64,000 nucleotides of DNA from Nakamurella flava (GCF_005298075.1 NZ_SZZH01000003.1:372001-436000), one strand, 5' to 3'. Shown: positions 27,423-36,338, numbered from the stretch's first letter. Translations and numbers: made by a program. Notes: generated by a model not told the origin, from the letters alone.

Positions 27423-28946
27423 ATGACCGGGCCACAGCGCACCACCGGCCGCATCACGTTCGTCGGGGCAGGTCCCGGTGACCCGGGCCTGCTGACGCTG
27501 CGGGCCTCCCAGTCGCTTTCCGCGGCCACCCTGGTCCTCACCGACCCGGACGTCGGCGAGCAGATCACCGCCCTGGCCCCGAACGCCGAGGTCCATCCGG
27601 CCGTGGGCGAGCCGGCCGAGGTGGCCGCGGCGCTGATCGCCGCGGCCCGCGAGGGGCACCAGGTCGTCCGGCTGGTCGCCGGCGACGTGCTCACCGCGGA
27701 TCCGCTGGTCAAGGAGTTGCAGGCGGTCTCCGGCAGTGCGGTGCTCTTCGACGTCGTGCCGGGTCTGTCGGCCACGGCCGTCGCGTCGTACTCGGGGATC
27801 GCGGTCGGCTCGGTGCACACCGTGGCCGACGTCCGCTCCGCCGCCTCCGACTGGAGCAGCCTGGCCGCCGCCCCCGGGACGCTGCTGCTGCAGGCGTCCG
27901 CCGGTCACCTCGCCGACACCGCCGCCTTCCTCGCCGAGTCCGGTCTGGCCGGGGAGACCCCCGCGTCGGTGACGGCGGGCGCGACTCTGCCCAGCCAGCG
28001 CACCGTCGACGGCACCCTGGCCACCCTGGACGGCATGGGCCGGGATCTGACCGGGCCGCTCGTGGTCACGGTCGGACCGGCCCTGGCCCAGCGCGACCGC
28101 TTGTCGTGGTGGGAGTCGCGGGCGCTGTACGGCTGGCGCGTGCTGATCCCGCAGACCCGGGACTCGGCCAACGACATGCTCGACCTGCTCCGCCTGCACG
28201 GCGCGATCCCGCAGATCGTGCCGACGGTGGCCGTCGAGCCGCCGCGCACCCCGGCGCAGATGGAGCGGGCGGTCAAGGGACTGGTCGACGGCCGCTACCA
28301 GTGGGTGGTGTTCACGTCGACGAACTCGGTGCGGGCGGTGTGGAACAAGTTCCTCGAGTTCGGCCTGGACGCCCGGGCGTTCTCGGGGGTGCGGATCGCC
28401 TGCGTCGACGACGCCACGGCCGATGCCGTGAAGAACCTCGGCATCCTGCCCGAGCTGATCTCCGAGTCGCAGGGGTCCTCAGCCGGGCTGCTCGACAGCT
28501 TCCCGGAGTTCGACGACGTCTTCGACCCGGTCGACCGGGTGCTGCTGCCCCGCGCCGACATCGCCACCGAGACGCTCGCCGCCGGTCTGCGGGAACGGGG
28601 CTGGGAGATCGACGACGTCACCGCGTACCGGACCGTCCGGGCGGCCCCGCCGGCCGCCCCGATCCGCGAGGCCATCAAGACGGGCGGCTTCGAGGCGGTC
28701 TGCTTCACGTCGTCGTCCACCGTGCGCAACCTGGTCGGCATCGCGGGTAAGCCGCATGCCCGGACGATCGTCTGCTGCCTCGGCCCGAAGACGGCCGAGA
28801 CCGCGCGGGAGTTCGGGTTGCGCGTGGATGTGCAGCCCGACGTCGCCGAGCTCGGTTCGATGGTCGACGCCTTGGCCGGTCACGCGACCCGCCTGCGGGC
28901 CGAGGGCGCCCTGCCGCCGCCCCGGAAGTCGCCGCGCCGCCGCTGA
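27423..28946 (+). CDS. hemD: CobA-HemD fusion: uroporphyrinogen-III methyltransferase-like / uroporphyrinogen-III synthase
   Basis: A 507-residue fusion very similar in layout to mycobacterial HemD. The N-terminal SUMT-like domain (about 1-235) has VGAGPGDPGLLTLRA. Its later motifs are altered (RLVAGDVLTAD where VRLKGGDPF is usual), so methyltransferase activity is uncertain. The C-terminal uroporphyrinogen-III synthase domain (about 245-490) has FTSTNSVRAVWNKF, LLPRADIATETLAAGLRERG and CFTSSSTVRNLVG, strongly conserved in actinobacteria. AAGGAG precedes the ATG. It follows rex by 97 bases; hemA, hemC and hemB, its usual partners, are not in the window. Confidence 0.93.
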   Translation: MTGPQRTTGRITFVGAGPGDPGLLTLRASQSLSAATLVLTDPDVGEQITALAPNAEVHPAVGEPAEVAAALIAAAREGHQVVRLVAGDVLTADPLVKELQAVSGSAVLFDVVPGLSATAVASYSGIAVGSVHTVADVRSAASDWSSLAAAPGTLLLQASAGHLADTAAFLAESGLAGETPASVTAGATLPSQRTVDGTLATLDGMGRDLTGPLVVTVGPALAQRDRLSWWESRALYGWRVLIPQTRDSANDMLDLLRLHGAIPQIVPTVAVEPPRTPAQMERAVKGLVDGRYQWVVFTSTNSVRAVWNKFLEFGLDARAFSGVRIACVDDATADAVKNLGILPELISESQGSSAGLLDSFPEFDDVFDPVDRVLLPRADIATETLAAGLRERGWEIDDVTAYRTVRAAPPAAPIREAIKTGGFEAVCFTSSSTVRNLVGIAGKPHARTIVCCLGPKTAETAREFGLRVDVQPDVAELGSMVDALAGHATRLRAEGALPPPRKSPRRR

Positions 28947-28954
28947 CCGGTCCG

Positions 28955-28975
28955 GGCGGGGGACCGGGCCCCGCC
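28955..28975 (+). terminator. Candidate hairpin after hemD
   Basis: GGCGGGG (28955-28961) pairs with CCCCGCC (28969-28975) around a 7-base loop, directly after the hemD stop. It is short, so confidence is limited. Confidence 0.4.
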
Positions 28976-29068
28976 GGGAGACGACGCAGCGGCGCCCGAG
29001 GATCGCGGTGAGATCTCGAATGGGCGAAGATCAGGCACCCGGTCGTGCGTTCGGCGGGGTCGCCTGCC

Positions 29069-29074
29069 TACGCT
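29069..29074 (+). promoter_or_regulatory. Candidate -10 box (TACGCT) of a leaderless mRNA
   Basis: TACGCT followed by exactly 6 bases and the ATG of the next gene, with no ribosome-binding site. The same hexamer and spacing recur before the Cds1-like gene at 37868. Confidence 0.55.
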
Positions 29075-29080
29075 TCGGCC

Positions 29081-29755
29081 ATGTCAACTCCGAGTCAGCC
29101 GGGCTCGTGGCCCCCGCCGAACGACCCTTCCAATCCGTACGCGGCGGCCCCCGGTGGGTCCGGCTACGGCGCCCCGTCCGCGCCGGGCGGCGGGTACCCG
29201 GGTGGGGCCTATCCAGGTGGTCCCTACGGGGCCGCCGGGGCGCCGGCGAGCAAGCCGAGCCGGCCGGGTGCGGTCACCGGGTCTTTCCTGATGTGGGTGC
29301 TCGGCGCCGTTGCCGCGGTCGTCTCGATCCTCCTCCTCGTGAACAGCCCCGACTGGGACCGGATCGTGGCCGATGCGGTGCGGAACAACCCCGACGGCTT
29401 CAACGGGGTCACGCCGCAGCAGCTGGTGAACACGGTCAAGGGCATCCTCATCGGTGTCTTCGTCGTGTTCGCCCTGCTCTACGTGTTCTTCGCGTTCATG
29501 ATGTGGAACGGACGTAACTGGGCGCGCATCGTCCTGACCGTGTTGGGAGCTCTCGGGGTCATCAGCGCGTTCACGCCGTCGACGACGTCCGGCAGCATCA
29601 CCATCGACAACACGACCTACACGACGACGACCAGCTCGTACAACTGGATCACCGGCGTGCTGACGCTCATCGCCATCGTCCTGATGTACCTGCCCGCCGC
29701 GAACGCGTACTTCCGCGATTCCAAGGCGTTCCGCCAGGCGGCCAAGTACCGCTGA
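29081..29755 (+). CDS. Four-helix membrane protein with Pro/Gly-rich N-terminus
   Basis: A 224-residue uncharacterised integral membrane protein. Residues 1-60 are Pro/Gly/Tyr-rich cytoplasmic-type low complexity with GGGYPGGAYPGGPYG repeats. Four transmembrane helices follow at about 67-88, 120-143, 150-170 and 190-208. A Thr-rich loop (TTYTTTTSSY) lies between helices 3 and 4. The layout is common in actinobacteria, but the function is unknown. It probably has its own leaderless transcript, and a hairpin follows it. Confidence 0.75.
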   Translation: MSTPSQPGSWPPPNDPSNPYAAAPGGSGYGAPSAPGGGYPGGAYPGGPYGAAGAPASKPSRPGAVTGSFLMWVLGAVAAVVSILLLVNSPDWDRIVADAVRNNPDGFNGVTPQQLVNTVKGILIGVFVVFALLYVFFAFMMWNGRNWARIVLTVLGALGVISAFTPSTTSGSITIDNTTYTTTTSSYNWITGVLTLIAIVLMYLPAANAYFRDSKAFRQAAKYR

Positions 29756-29772
29756 CCCCCGCCGACGGCATC

Positions 29773-29813
29773 CGGGCCGGGCAGTCGACCGTCGTGGTCG
29801 GCGGCCCGGCCCG
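29773..29813 (+). terminator. Terminator hairpin
   Basis: CGGGCCGGGC (29773-29782) pairs perfectly with GCCCGGCCCG (29804-29813), enclosing a second 5-bp stem. The sequence after it is TTTCGTCTCG, mildly T-rich. Confidence 0.7.
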
Positions 29814-29847
29814 TTTCGTCTCGTCCCGGCCCGACCGGCGGGGCCGG

Positions 29848-29853
29848 TAGATT
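29848..29853 (+). promoter_or_regulatory. Candidate -10 box (TAGATT) of a leaderless mRNA
   Basis: TAGATT, then 6 bases, then ATG 29860, with no ribosome site. It lies just after the terminator hairpin, as expected for a new transcription unit. Confidence 0.55.
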
Positions 29854-29859
29854 CGAGAC

Positions 29860-30537
29860 ATGAGCTTCCTGTCCGGTGGCGGCAGCGGTGACCGTCGACC
29901 TGGGATCTTCGACTCGTTCCGGGGTGCGTTCGCACCGCAGCAACTTCCGGAGGACGACGGCCGGCCGATCGTCGCGCCCCGGTCAATCCTGATCGCCTCG
30001 GCGCTCAGCCTGGTCTGCGGTGTGATTCTTGCCTTTTTGTCCGTACTCGGACTGACGCAGTTGGGAAGTTACGAGGCCGACTTCGACAAGGCAGTCGCTG
30101 ACTACCGGACCCAGACGTCCCAGTGTGTGACGGACGTGGGTGGATTCGGTTCCTCTCTGGTCATCCCGCCCGGCGTCTCCGACGATCAAAAAGCCAGGTA
30201 CGAGACTTGCCAGCAGTACGTCACGTACAGCGACGCTGATATCGCATCGATCCGCGAGAGCCAGAAGACACAGAACATCGTGGTGATCGCCGTCTTGATG
30301 ATCATCGGGCTGGCCGCCGTCGCTGCCGGGTGGTTCCTGCGATCGGGGGCTCGCTGGACACGCAGGACCATCCTGGGCCTGGTGATCGTGTTGCTGGTGT
30401 CGATCATGCTCCGGGTTCTGGGCAGCATTCTGATTCTGGGGGCCTCCCTTCTGCTTGTCGTCGCCGTGATGCTGTCGTTCGTCGGCGCAGGTGGCCTGTT
30501 CTTCGCGCGACACCGGGCTCGTCGCGCCGCGTCGTGA
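29860..30537 (+). CDS. Membrane protein of unknown function
   Basis: A 225-residue membrane protein I do not recognise. It has a cytoplasmic N-terminal 40 residues and a helix at about 43-66. A polar extracytoplasmic segment with two cysteines (QTSQCVTDV and YETCQQYV) may form a disulfide. Two or three hydrophobic helices then span about 140-160 and 172-215. Base composition is slightly less GC-rich than its neighbours. Its stop overlaps the next gene (GTGA), so it heads a coupled group with that protein, a phosphatase and the cytochrome c maturation genes. Confidence 0.7.
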   Translation: MSFLSGGGSGDRRPGIFDSFRGAFAPQQLPEDDGRPIVAPRSILIASALSLVCGVILAFLSVLGLTQLGSYEADFDKAVADYRTQTSQCVTDVGGFGSSLVIPPGVSDDQKARYETCQQYVTYSDADIASIRESQKTQNIVVIAVLMIIGLAAVAAGWFLRSGARWTRRTILGLVIVLLVSIMLRVLGSILILGASLLLVVAVMLSFVGAGGLFFARHRARRAAS

Positions 30538-30881
30538 CCGCGGTTCCCGCGCCGGCCGGTCCGGGCCTGGCCGTGACCGCACCGCTGGTCGATCGCGCCG
30601 CCGTTCCCGGTGGTCGGTCGCTCACGGCCGGCTACGCGGTAGCCGCCGTCCTCTGCGCCGGTGTGGCGTGGTGGTTCGCGCGGCACGGGGTGGCGACGGA
30701 CGTCTGGCCGTCGTTCGCCCAGCAGGATCCGGACGGCACGTCGATCACCCGTTATTCCGGGGCCTGGTTGACCGCCGCGGCCGGGGCGGCGCTGGCGGCC
30801 GCGCTGCTGGTGGTCGCCGTCGTGCGGCGCATCGCCCGCGGCCGGGCGGCGCAGGTCGACAGCGCGGAGGTGGCCCGATGA
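30534..30881 (+). CDS. Small two-helix membrane protein
   Basis: A 115-residue protein with two hydrophobic segments (about 32-48 and 75-98) and a basic C-terminal tail. No family is recognised. The GTG start overlaps the previous stop (GTGA) and its stop overlaps the phosphatase start (ATGA), so translation is coupled on both sides. Those overlaps are the main reason to believe the gene is real. Confidence 0.65.
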   Translation: MTAVPAPAGPGLAVTAPLVDRAAVPGGRSLTAGYAVAAVLCAGVAWWFARHGVATDVWPSFAQQDPDGTSITRYSGAWLTAAAGAALAAALLVVAVVRRIARGRAAQVDSAEVAR

Positions 30882-31582
30882 GCGCCGACCCGGGCCGCGA
30901 GGTCGTCGTCCACCTGGTCCGGCACGGCAAGGTGCACAACCCGGACGATCTGCTCTACGGCTGTCTGCCGGGGTACCGGCTGGCCGCCTCCGGCCGGGCG
31001 ATGGCCGACGCCGTCGCGTCCGCGCTGTACCGGTCACCGGTCGCGACCGCGGGGCCGGACGACCCCCCGGGACACCGGATCGGCTATCTGGCCGCGTCAC
31101 CGCTGCAGCGTGCGCAGGAGACCGCGGCCCCGTTGGCCCGGATGCTCGACCGATCCGTCGCCACCGACGATCGACTCATCGAGGCCGGGAACGCGTTCGA
31201 GGGCACCAAGGTGGCGTTGAACCGGGCCACCCTGCTCGATCCCCGCACCTGGTCGCGGATGCGGAACCCGTTCACGCCCTCGTGGGGGGAGCCGTACCTG
31301 CAGATCGCGCACCGGATGCTGGCCGCGGTCTACGCCGCCGTCGACGCCGTCGAGCAGGCCCCGGGGGCCCGCGAGGCCGTGCTGGTCTCCCATCAGCTGC
31401 CGATCGTGACGGTCCGCCGCTATCTGCTCGGACAGCACCTGTGGCACGACCCCCGCAAGCGGCAGTGTTCGGTGGCGTCGGTGTCGTCCCTAACATTCGT
31501 CGACGGGGTCTTCGCCCGCCTGGACTACACCGAGCCGGCCGGTCACATCGCCGCCGTGAACGACCCGGAGGGAGTGCAGTGA
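30878..31582 (+). CDS. Histidine phosphatase superfamily protein
   Basis: A 234-residue phosphoglycerate-mutase-like phosphatase matching Rv0525. The catalytic histidine is in VVHLVRHGKV near residue 14. YLAASPLQRAQETA holds the second conserved arginine, and the late histidine is in VLVSHQLPIV. A true mutase is unlikely because the mutase loop is absent. It is coupled by ATGA to the upstream membrane gene and by GTGA to the ResA-like gene, linking it to cytochrome c maturation as in mycobacteria. Substrate unknown. Confidence 0.85.
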   Translation: MSADPGREVVVHLVRHGKVHNPDDLLYGCLPGYRLAASGRAMADAVASALYRSPVATAGPDDPPGHRIGYLAASPLQRAQETAAPLARMLDRSVATDDRLIEAGNAFEGTKVALNRATLLDPRTWSRMRNPFTPSWGEPYLQIAHRMLAAVYAAVDAVEQAPGAREAVLVSHQLPIVTVRRYLLGQHLWHDPRKRQCSVASVSSLTFVDGVFARLDYTEPAGHIAAVNDPEGVQ

Positions 31583-32190
31583 CGACCAGATCCCGGACCC
31601 GCGGCCCCGCCGGGCGCGTTCTCGGCGCGCTCGTCGCCGTGTTGGCTGTGGTGCTGGCCGGTTGCACCAGCGGCAACGACCAGGCGGTGTTCGGTGGGTC
31701 GTTCAGTTTCGTTTCCCCCGGGGGGAAGTCCGAATTCTCCTACCCGGTGAGCGAGCGGGGCACCCTCGGCAACCTGTCGGGCCCGGACCTGGCCGACGAG
31801 GGCAAGACCCTGTCCCTGGCGGACTACGAGGGCAAGGTCGTCGTCGTCAACTTCTGGGGCTCCTGGTGCGGGCCGTGCCGGGCCGAGGCGCCCGACCTGA
31901 ACGCGGCCGCTACGCAGCTGCAACCGGACGGCGTGCAGTTCCTCGGCATCAACGTCAAGGACACCCGTTCCGACGGCGCAGATTTCGCCACCGGCAAGCA
32001 GGTTCCGTACCCGTCGATCTTCGACCCGTCGCTGCGCACCATCACCTCGATCCGGGGTTATCCGGTCAGCGGCATCCCCTCCACCCTCGTGGTCGACCGC
32101 AAGGGCGGGGTCGCCCAGGTCTGGCTGCGGCCGGTGACCGAGACCGAGCTGGTCGCCGCGGTGTCGGCCATCGCCTCGGAACCGGCATGA
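31579..32190 (+). CDS. ResA/TlpA-like thioredoxin-fold lipoprotein
   Basis: A 203-residue exported thiol-disulfide oxidoreductase. A signal peptide ends in the lipobox VLAGC near residue 28, so it is probably a lipoprotein. The thioredoxin domain has VNFWGSWCGPCRAEAPDL with the W-C-G-P-C active site near 95 and the cis-Pro in GIPSTLVVD. In system II cytochrome c biogenesis, ResA keeps apocytochrome heme-binding cysteines reduced. It lies directly upstream of ccdA, resB and ccsB, matching Rv0526-Rv0529. Confidence 0.92.
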   Translation: MTTRSRTRGPAGRVLGALVAVLAVVLAGCTSGNDQAVFGGSFSFVSPGGKSEFSYPVSERGTLGNLSGPDLADEGKTLSLADYEGKVVVVNFWGSWCGPCRAEAPDLNAAATQLQPDGVQFLGINVKDTRSDGADFATGKQVPYPSIFDPSLRTITSIRGYPVSGIPSTLVVDRKGGVAQVWLRPVTETELVAAVSAIASEPA

Positions 32191-32218
32191 GCACCGTCAT
32201 GAGCACCGGCACCAGCCC

Positions 32219-33070
32219 ATGAGCGCCCTGACCGACACCATCGTCAACGGCCCCTACCTGCTGGCCGCCGGTCTGTCGCTGGCCGCCGGGGCGGTCAGTT
32301 TCGCCTCGCCCTGTGTGCTGCCACTGGTGCCCGGTTACCTGTCGTATCTGGCCTCGCTGGTCGGGGCCGAGACGGCCGTCCGGACGACCCGCCGCGCTCC
32401 GGTGGCTTCCGGGGCGCCGGTGACCGCCGCCGACGACGAGCCCGGGCCGGACGGCCGGACTCCGGGCCGGGTCGGCGCGGCCGTGCGATCCCGGGCGGTC
32501 GGGGCGACGGCGCTGTTCGTCGCGGGGTTCACGGTCGTGTTCGTCCTGCAGTCGGTCGCCGTGCTGGGTCTGACCCGGCTCGTGGTGCTAAACCAGGACC
32601 TGCTGATCCGGGTCGGCGGCGTGGTCACCATCGTCGTCGGGTTGGCGATGCTCGGGGTGTTCCGCTCGTTGCAGACCGAGCGCCGGCTGCACCTGCGTCC
32701 CACCGGCCGGCTGCTGGGCCCGCCACTGTTGGGGGCGGCGTTCGCGCTCGGGTGGACCGTTTGTCTGGGCCCGACCCTGGTCGGTGTCCTTGCCCTGGCC
32801 AACGCCTCCGACTGGGGCGGATCGGCCTGGCGCGGGTTCTCGCTGGTCCTGTTCTACTGCGCCGGCCTCGGCATCCCCTTCCTGTTGCTGGCCTTCGGGT
32901 TCGGTTGGGCGTCGGGAGCGCTGGCCGTGCTGCGTCGTCACTCCCGTACCGTGCAGGTCGTCGGGGCCGTCGCGCTGATCGTGCTCGGCACGCTGATGGT
33001 GACCGGCGCCTGGGGCAGCGTCGTCGCCTGGCTGCAGAACCGGGCGAACGGCGTGGAGACTGTGCTGTGA
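32219..33070 (+). CDS. ccdA: Cytochrome c biogenesis protein CcdA
   Basis: CcdA passes electrons from cytoplasmic thioredoxin across the membrane to ResA. The 283-residue protein has about six transmembrane helices and the two conserved redox cysteines, in FASPCVLPLVPGYLSYL (helix 1) and GWTVCLGPTL (helix 4). An unusually long charged loop of about 45 residues follows helix 1, with a DDEPGPDGRTPGR stretch. The gene lies between the ResA-like gene and resB. Confidence 0.93.
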   Translation: MSALTDTIVNGPYLLAAGLSLAAGAVSFASPCVLPLVPGYLSYLASLVGAETAVRTTRRAPVASGAPVTAADDEPGPDGRTPGRVGAAVRSRAVGATALFVAGFTVVFVLQSVAVLGLTRLVVLNQDLLIRVGGVVTIVVGLAMLGVFRSLQTERRLHLRPTGRLLGPPLLGAAFALGWTVCLGPTLVGVLALANASDWGGSAWRGFSLVLFYCAGLGIPFLLLAFGFGWASGALAVLRRHSRTVQVVGAVALIVLGTLMVTGAWGSVVAWLQNRANGVETVL

Positions 33071-33101
33071 CCGGCGCACCGGCCGGGAAGGGGTGGACGG
33101 C

Positions 33102-34817
33102 GTGACCGTGCACGACCCCACCCACCTGCGCTCGCCCGTGGACCCCGACGAACCGACGCCCCCCGCCCCGCCCGGGCCGGCCCGCCCAGGTCCGTTGCGC
33201 TCGACGGTCGCGGCCCTGCGCAACCTCTGGCGGCAGCTGACGAGCATGCGCACGGCCCTGGTGCTGCTGTTCCTGCTCGCCTTGGCCTCACTGCCGGGGG
33301 CGCTGCTACCCCAGTGGTCGCTGAACTCGGCCAAGACCGCGCAGTACATCACCGACCACCCGACCATCGGTCCGCTGCTCGACCGGACGGGGTTCTTCGA
33401 GGTCTTCGGCTCGCCCTGGTACGCCGCGATCTACCTGCTGCTGTTCACCTCGCTCATCGGGTGCGTCCTGCCCCGGTCGTGGACGTTCGTCGAGCAGATC
33501 CGCGCCCAGCCCGTCGTCACGCCGCGCAACCTGTCCCGGCTGCCGCACCACGCCGAGCACACCGTGGCCGCGGCCCCGGACGCCGCCGCCGACCGCATCG
33601 CGGCCGGCCTGCGGGGCTGGCGGATCGCCCGGCGTCCGGAGATCGCCGCCGACGGCACGGCCGGTGTCACTCTCTCGGCTGAGAAGGGCTTCCTCCGCGA
33701 GGTCGGCAACCTGGTCTTCCACCTCTCGCTGGTGGGCCTGCTCATCGCCGTGGCGGTGGGCAAGCTGGTCGGGTACGAGGGGTCGGTCATCGTCACCGGC
33801 GGCGACCAGTTCTGTTCCGGGTCACCCGCCTCCTACGACAACTTCCGGCCCGGGCTGCTCGTCAACGGCACCGACCTGTCGCCGTTCTGCGTCGACGTCG
33901 ACTCGTTCTCCTCGTCCTACAACCCGCAGGGGCAGGCCCTGGACTACAGCGCGGACGTCCGGTACGCCTCGGGCGCCGCTCTGGCGTCGGGCAGCCCCGC
34001 GGCCGACTGGCCGCAGGCCACCCTGCGGGTCAACGATCCGCTGCGACTGGACGGCGAGCGGCTGTACCTGCTCGGCCACGGGTTCACTCCGACGTTCTCG
34101 GTGACCTTCCCCGACGGTCAGGTCCGGGACTACGCCGAACCGTTCAAGCCGACCCCGAACGACCCGAACTTCACGTCCGAGGGCGCGATCAAGATCACCG
34201 ATCCGCCCGGGGTCAGCGGGGACGACCTGCTGCGCAACCAGCTCGCCATCGTCGGCATCTTCGCGCCGGACGCCCTCGTCCACGGCGGCGTCATGACCTC
34301 GCAGTTCCCGGCGGCCCGCAATCCCGGCGTCGCCATCGACGTCTACCGCGGCGATCTCGGGCTCGAGACGGGAAGGTCGCAGTCGGTCTTCTCGATCGAC
34401 ACCCGGCAGGTCGACAAGGGCGCTCTGGTCCGTGAGGCCCGGCAGAACCTGACGGTCGGTCAGTCGATCACCCTGGACGACGGCACGGCGATCACCTTCA
34501 CGGGCTACAAGGAATGGGTGTCGTTGCAGACGTCCTACGACCCGGCCCAGGGCTGGGCGCTGGTGTTCTCGGTGACCCTGCTCATCGGCCTGATGATGTC
34601 GTTGGTCATCAAACGACGTCGGGTGTGGTTCCGGCTGCATCCGGACGGCGGCGCGAACCGTACCGTGGTGCAGGTCGGTGGGCTGGCCCGCACCGATCAG
34701 GCCGGATACGGCGAGGAGTTCGAGCGGTTGTCCGAGCTGGCGCGCAGCGCCGGCGGGGCGACCGCGGCGGTCGGCCCCCGGTCGAGCGGTGACAGCAGGA
34801 GAGAGAGCGGCGGATGA
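33102..34817 (+). CDS. resB: Cytochrome c biogenesis protein ResB
   Basis: ResB works with CcsB to deliver and attach heme to apocytochrome c outside the membrane. The 571-residue protein has a Pro-rich N-terminus and helices at about 48-66, 110-128 and 205-225. A large extracytoplasmic domain (about 230-475) follows, then a final helix (about 480-505, GWALVFSVTLLIGLMMSLVI). I chose GTG 33102 because GGAAGGGG ends 8 bases upstream; GTG 33093 overlaps that site. The stop overlaps ccsB as ATGA. Confidence 0.92.
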   Translation: MTVHDPTHLRSPVDPDEPTPPAPPGPARPGPLRSTVAALRNLWRQLTSMRTALVLLFLLALASLPGALLPQWSLNSAKTAQYITDHPTIGPLLDRTGFFEVFGSPWYAAIYLLLFTSLIGCVLPRSWTFVEQIRAQPVVTPRNLSRLPHHAEHTVAAAPDAAADRIAAGLRGWRIARRPEIAADGTAGVTLSAEKGFLREVGNLVFHLSLVGLLIAVAVGKLVGYEGSVIVTGGDQFCSGSPASYDNFRPGLLVNGTDLSPFCVDVDSFSSSYNPQGQALDYSADVRYASGAALASGSPAADWPQATLRVNDPLRLDGERLYLLGHGFTPTFSVTFPDGQVRDYAEPFKPTPNDPNFTSEGAIKITDPPGVSGDDLLRNQLAIVGIFAPDALVHGGVMTSQFPAARNPGVAIDVYRGDLGLETGRSQSVFSIDTRQVDKGALVREARQNLTVGQSITLDDGTAITFTGYKEWVSLQTSYDPAQGWALVFSVTLLIGLMMSLVIKRRRVWFRLHPDGGANRTVVQVGGLARTDQAGYGEEFERLSELARSAGGATAAVGPRSSGDSRRESGG

Positions 34818-35800
34818 ACCAGACCCTGTCGACGGTGTCCGACCTGGCGTTCGAGGCGGCCCTGGCCGGCTACATCATGGCCTTCGTCTGTTACGCCGTG
34901 GAGTTGGCGTCCCGCCGCGGGAGCGACGCGACCCCGGCCGAGGCCGCCAGCGCGGCCCGGCGGGCCGCCCGGCGCGGCGGCACCGACACCCTGACCCGTC
35001 CGGACACGGCGATCGGCCACGTCCAGGGACGGAGCCGGCCGGCCTGGGGCGAGCGCTTCGGCCGGGCCGCGGTGCTCGTCACCGTGATCGCGGCGGCGGC
35101 CAACGTGCTGTCCATCGTGACCCGCGGCCTGTCCGTCGGTCGTCTGCCGCTGGGCAACATGTACGAGTTCACCTCGGCGATCTGCGCGGTCGCCGTCCTG
35201 GTCTGGCTGGTGGTGCTGGCCCGCACCGGCGCCCGCGGGCTCGGGGTGGTCGTCATGCTGCCGGTGACGATCCTCGCCGGGGTGGCCTTCTCCACCCTGT
35301 ACGTGCCGGCCGCCCCGGTCGTCCCGGCGCTGAACTCGTACTGGAAGTGGATCCACGTCAGCACGGTCGCCATCTCGAGCAGCGTGCTGATGGTCAGCGG
35401 TGCCGCCTCCGTGCTCTACCTGGTGCGGCGCCGGGCCGAGTCGCGGGGCGAGAACACCGGCGGCGGGCTGGTCGACCGACTGCCGTCGCTGGCCACCCTG
35501 GACCGCATCGCCTACCGGACCGCCATCGTCGCCTTCCCGCTGTTCACCTTCGCGGTCATCGCCGGAGCCTTGTGGGCCGAGGTCGCCTGGGGCCGCTACT
35601 GGGGTTGGGATCCGAAGGAGACCGGGGCGTTCATCACCTGGGTCGTCTACGCGTCCTACCTGCACGCCCGGTCGACCGCCGGTTGGCGCGGGGCGCGCTC
35701 GGCGTGGATCAGCGTCATCGGGTTCGCGACGATCATCTTCAACCTGTTCTTCATCAACATGGTCATCTCCGGCCTGCACTCCTACGCCGGGCTGAACTAG
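34814..35800 (+). CDS. ccsB: Cytochrome c biogenesis protein CcsB/CcsA type
   Basis: The heme-handling partner of ResB. The 328-residue polytopic protein has the diagnostic tryptophan-rich WWD-type motif VAWGRYWGWDPKETGAFITW near residues 257-276. Conserved histidines are in WIHVS and the YLHAR stretch. About eight transmembrane helices are visible. ATGA overlap with resB shows coupling. A strong symmetrical terminator follows. Confidence 0.94.
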   Translation: MNQTLSTVSDLAFEAALAGYIMAFVCYAVELASRRGSDATPAEAASAARRAARRGGTDTLTRPDTAIGHVQGRSRPAWGERFGRAAVLVTVIAAAANVLSIVTRGLSVGRLPLGNMYEFTSAICAVAVLVWLVVLARTGARGLGVVVMLPVTILAGVAFSTLYVPAAPVVPALNSYWKWIHVSTVAISSSVLMVSGAASVLYLVRRRAESRGENTGGGLVDRLPSLATLDRIAYRTAIVAFPLFTFAVIAGALWAEVAWGRYWGWDPKETGAFITWVVYASYLHARSTAGWRGARSAWISVIGFATIIFNLFFINMVISGLHSYAGLN

Positions 35801-35815
35801 CGCAGGTTGGACGCA

Positions 35816-35854
35816 CGAGAAGGGCCCCGGCGGAATCCGCCGGGGCCCTTCTCG
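35816..35854 (+). terminator. Bidirectional terminator between ccsB and an opposing small gene
   Basis: A near-complete palindrome: 35816-35834 is the reverse complement of 35836-35854, giving a practical stem of about 16-17 bp with a tiny loop. One side ends in CTTCTC. It lies between the converging ccsB and the small minus-strand gene. Confidence 0.85.
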
Positions 35855-35866
35855 ATGTCGCTCGGA

Positions 35867-36076
35867 CTAGCTGCTCTTGTCCTCGCCACGCAGCTTGCGC
35901 TGGATCTCGTTGAGGAATTCCGGGTCGTCGTCCGGGGCGAGGGTCCTGGTCCGTCCGGGGCGTTGCCCCGGTGTGCCGCCGCCCGATTGCCCCTGCCCGG
36001 CCGCTCGCGCCCCGATGCCACGCCAGGCCAGCGCGATCACCAGGACCGTGACGGCGATTGCCACCAGCATGTACAT
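35867..36076 (-). CDS. Small single-helix membrane protein
   Basis: A 69-residue protein: one transmembrane helix at about 3-20 (MLVAIAVTVLVIALAWRG), a Gly/Gln-rich linker, then the acidic/basic cytoplasmic tail DDDPEFLNEIQRKLRGEDK. I have seen similar short proteins next to ccsB in other actinobacteria, but no function is known to me. The start ATG 36076 has AGGTGA a few bases upstream (GGGAGGTGACCGG). Confidence 0.75.
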   Translation of the reverse strand: MYMLVAIAVTVLVIALAWRGIGARAAGQGQSGGGTPGQRPGRTRTLAPDDDPEFLNEIQRKLRGEDKSS

Positions 36077-36282
36077 CCGGTCACCTCCCGTTTGTCTCTC
36101 CAGAGTACGCACATCCCACCGGGTGCGAACCGGAAAGCGAACCCCCGTGAAGAGTGACGAAAAGGGGGAACTCCGGCCGGACGACCCTCCCCACCAGCAC
36201 GGTCGGGGCTGATCCGACCGCATCGGGTGTGACGCTGCCGCCGGACGGGTCGTCTCGGACCGGGCGGCCCGGGATCGGACGA

Positions 36283-36320
36283 CGAAGGCCCCGGGGAGCG
36301 GATGCTCTCCGGGGCCTTCG
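36283..36320 (-). terminator. bldC terminator
   Basis: 36283-36299 pairs with 36304-36320 over 17 positions with one mismatch/wobble and a 4-base loop, 19 bases beyond the bldC stop. It is followed on the minus strand by TCGTCCGATCC, so the T-tract is poor. Confidence 0.7.
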
Positions 36321-36338
36321 TGATCGGCGGTACCGCGC

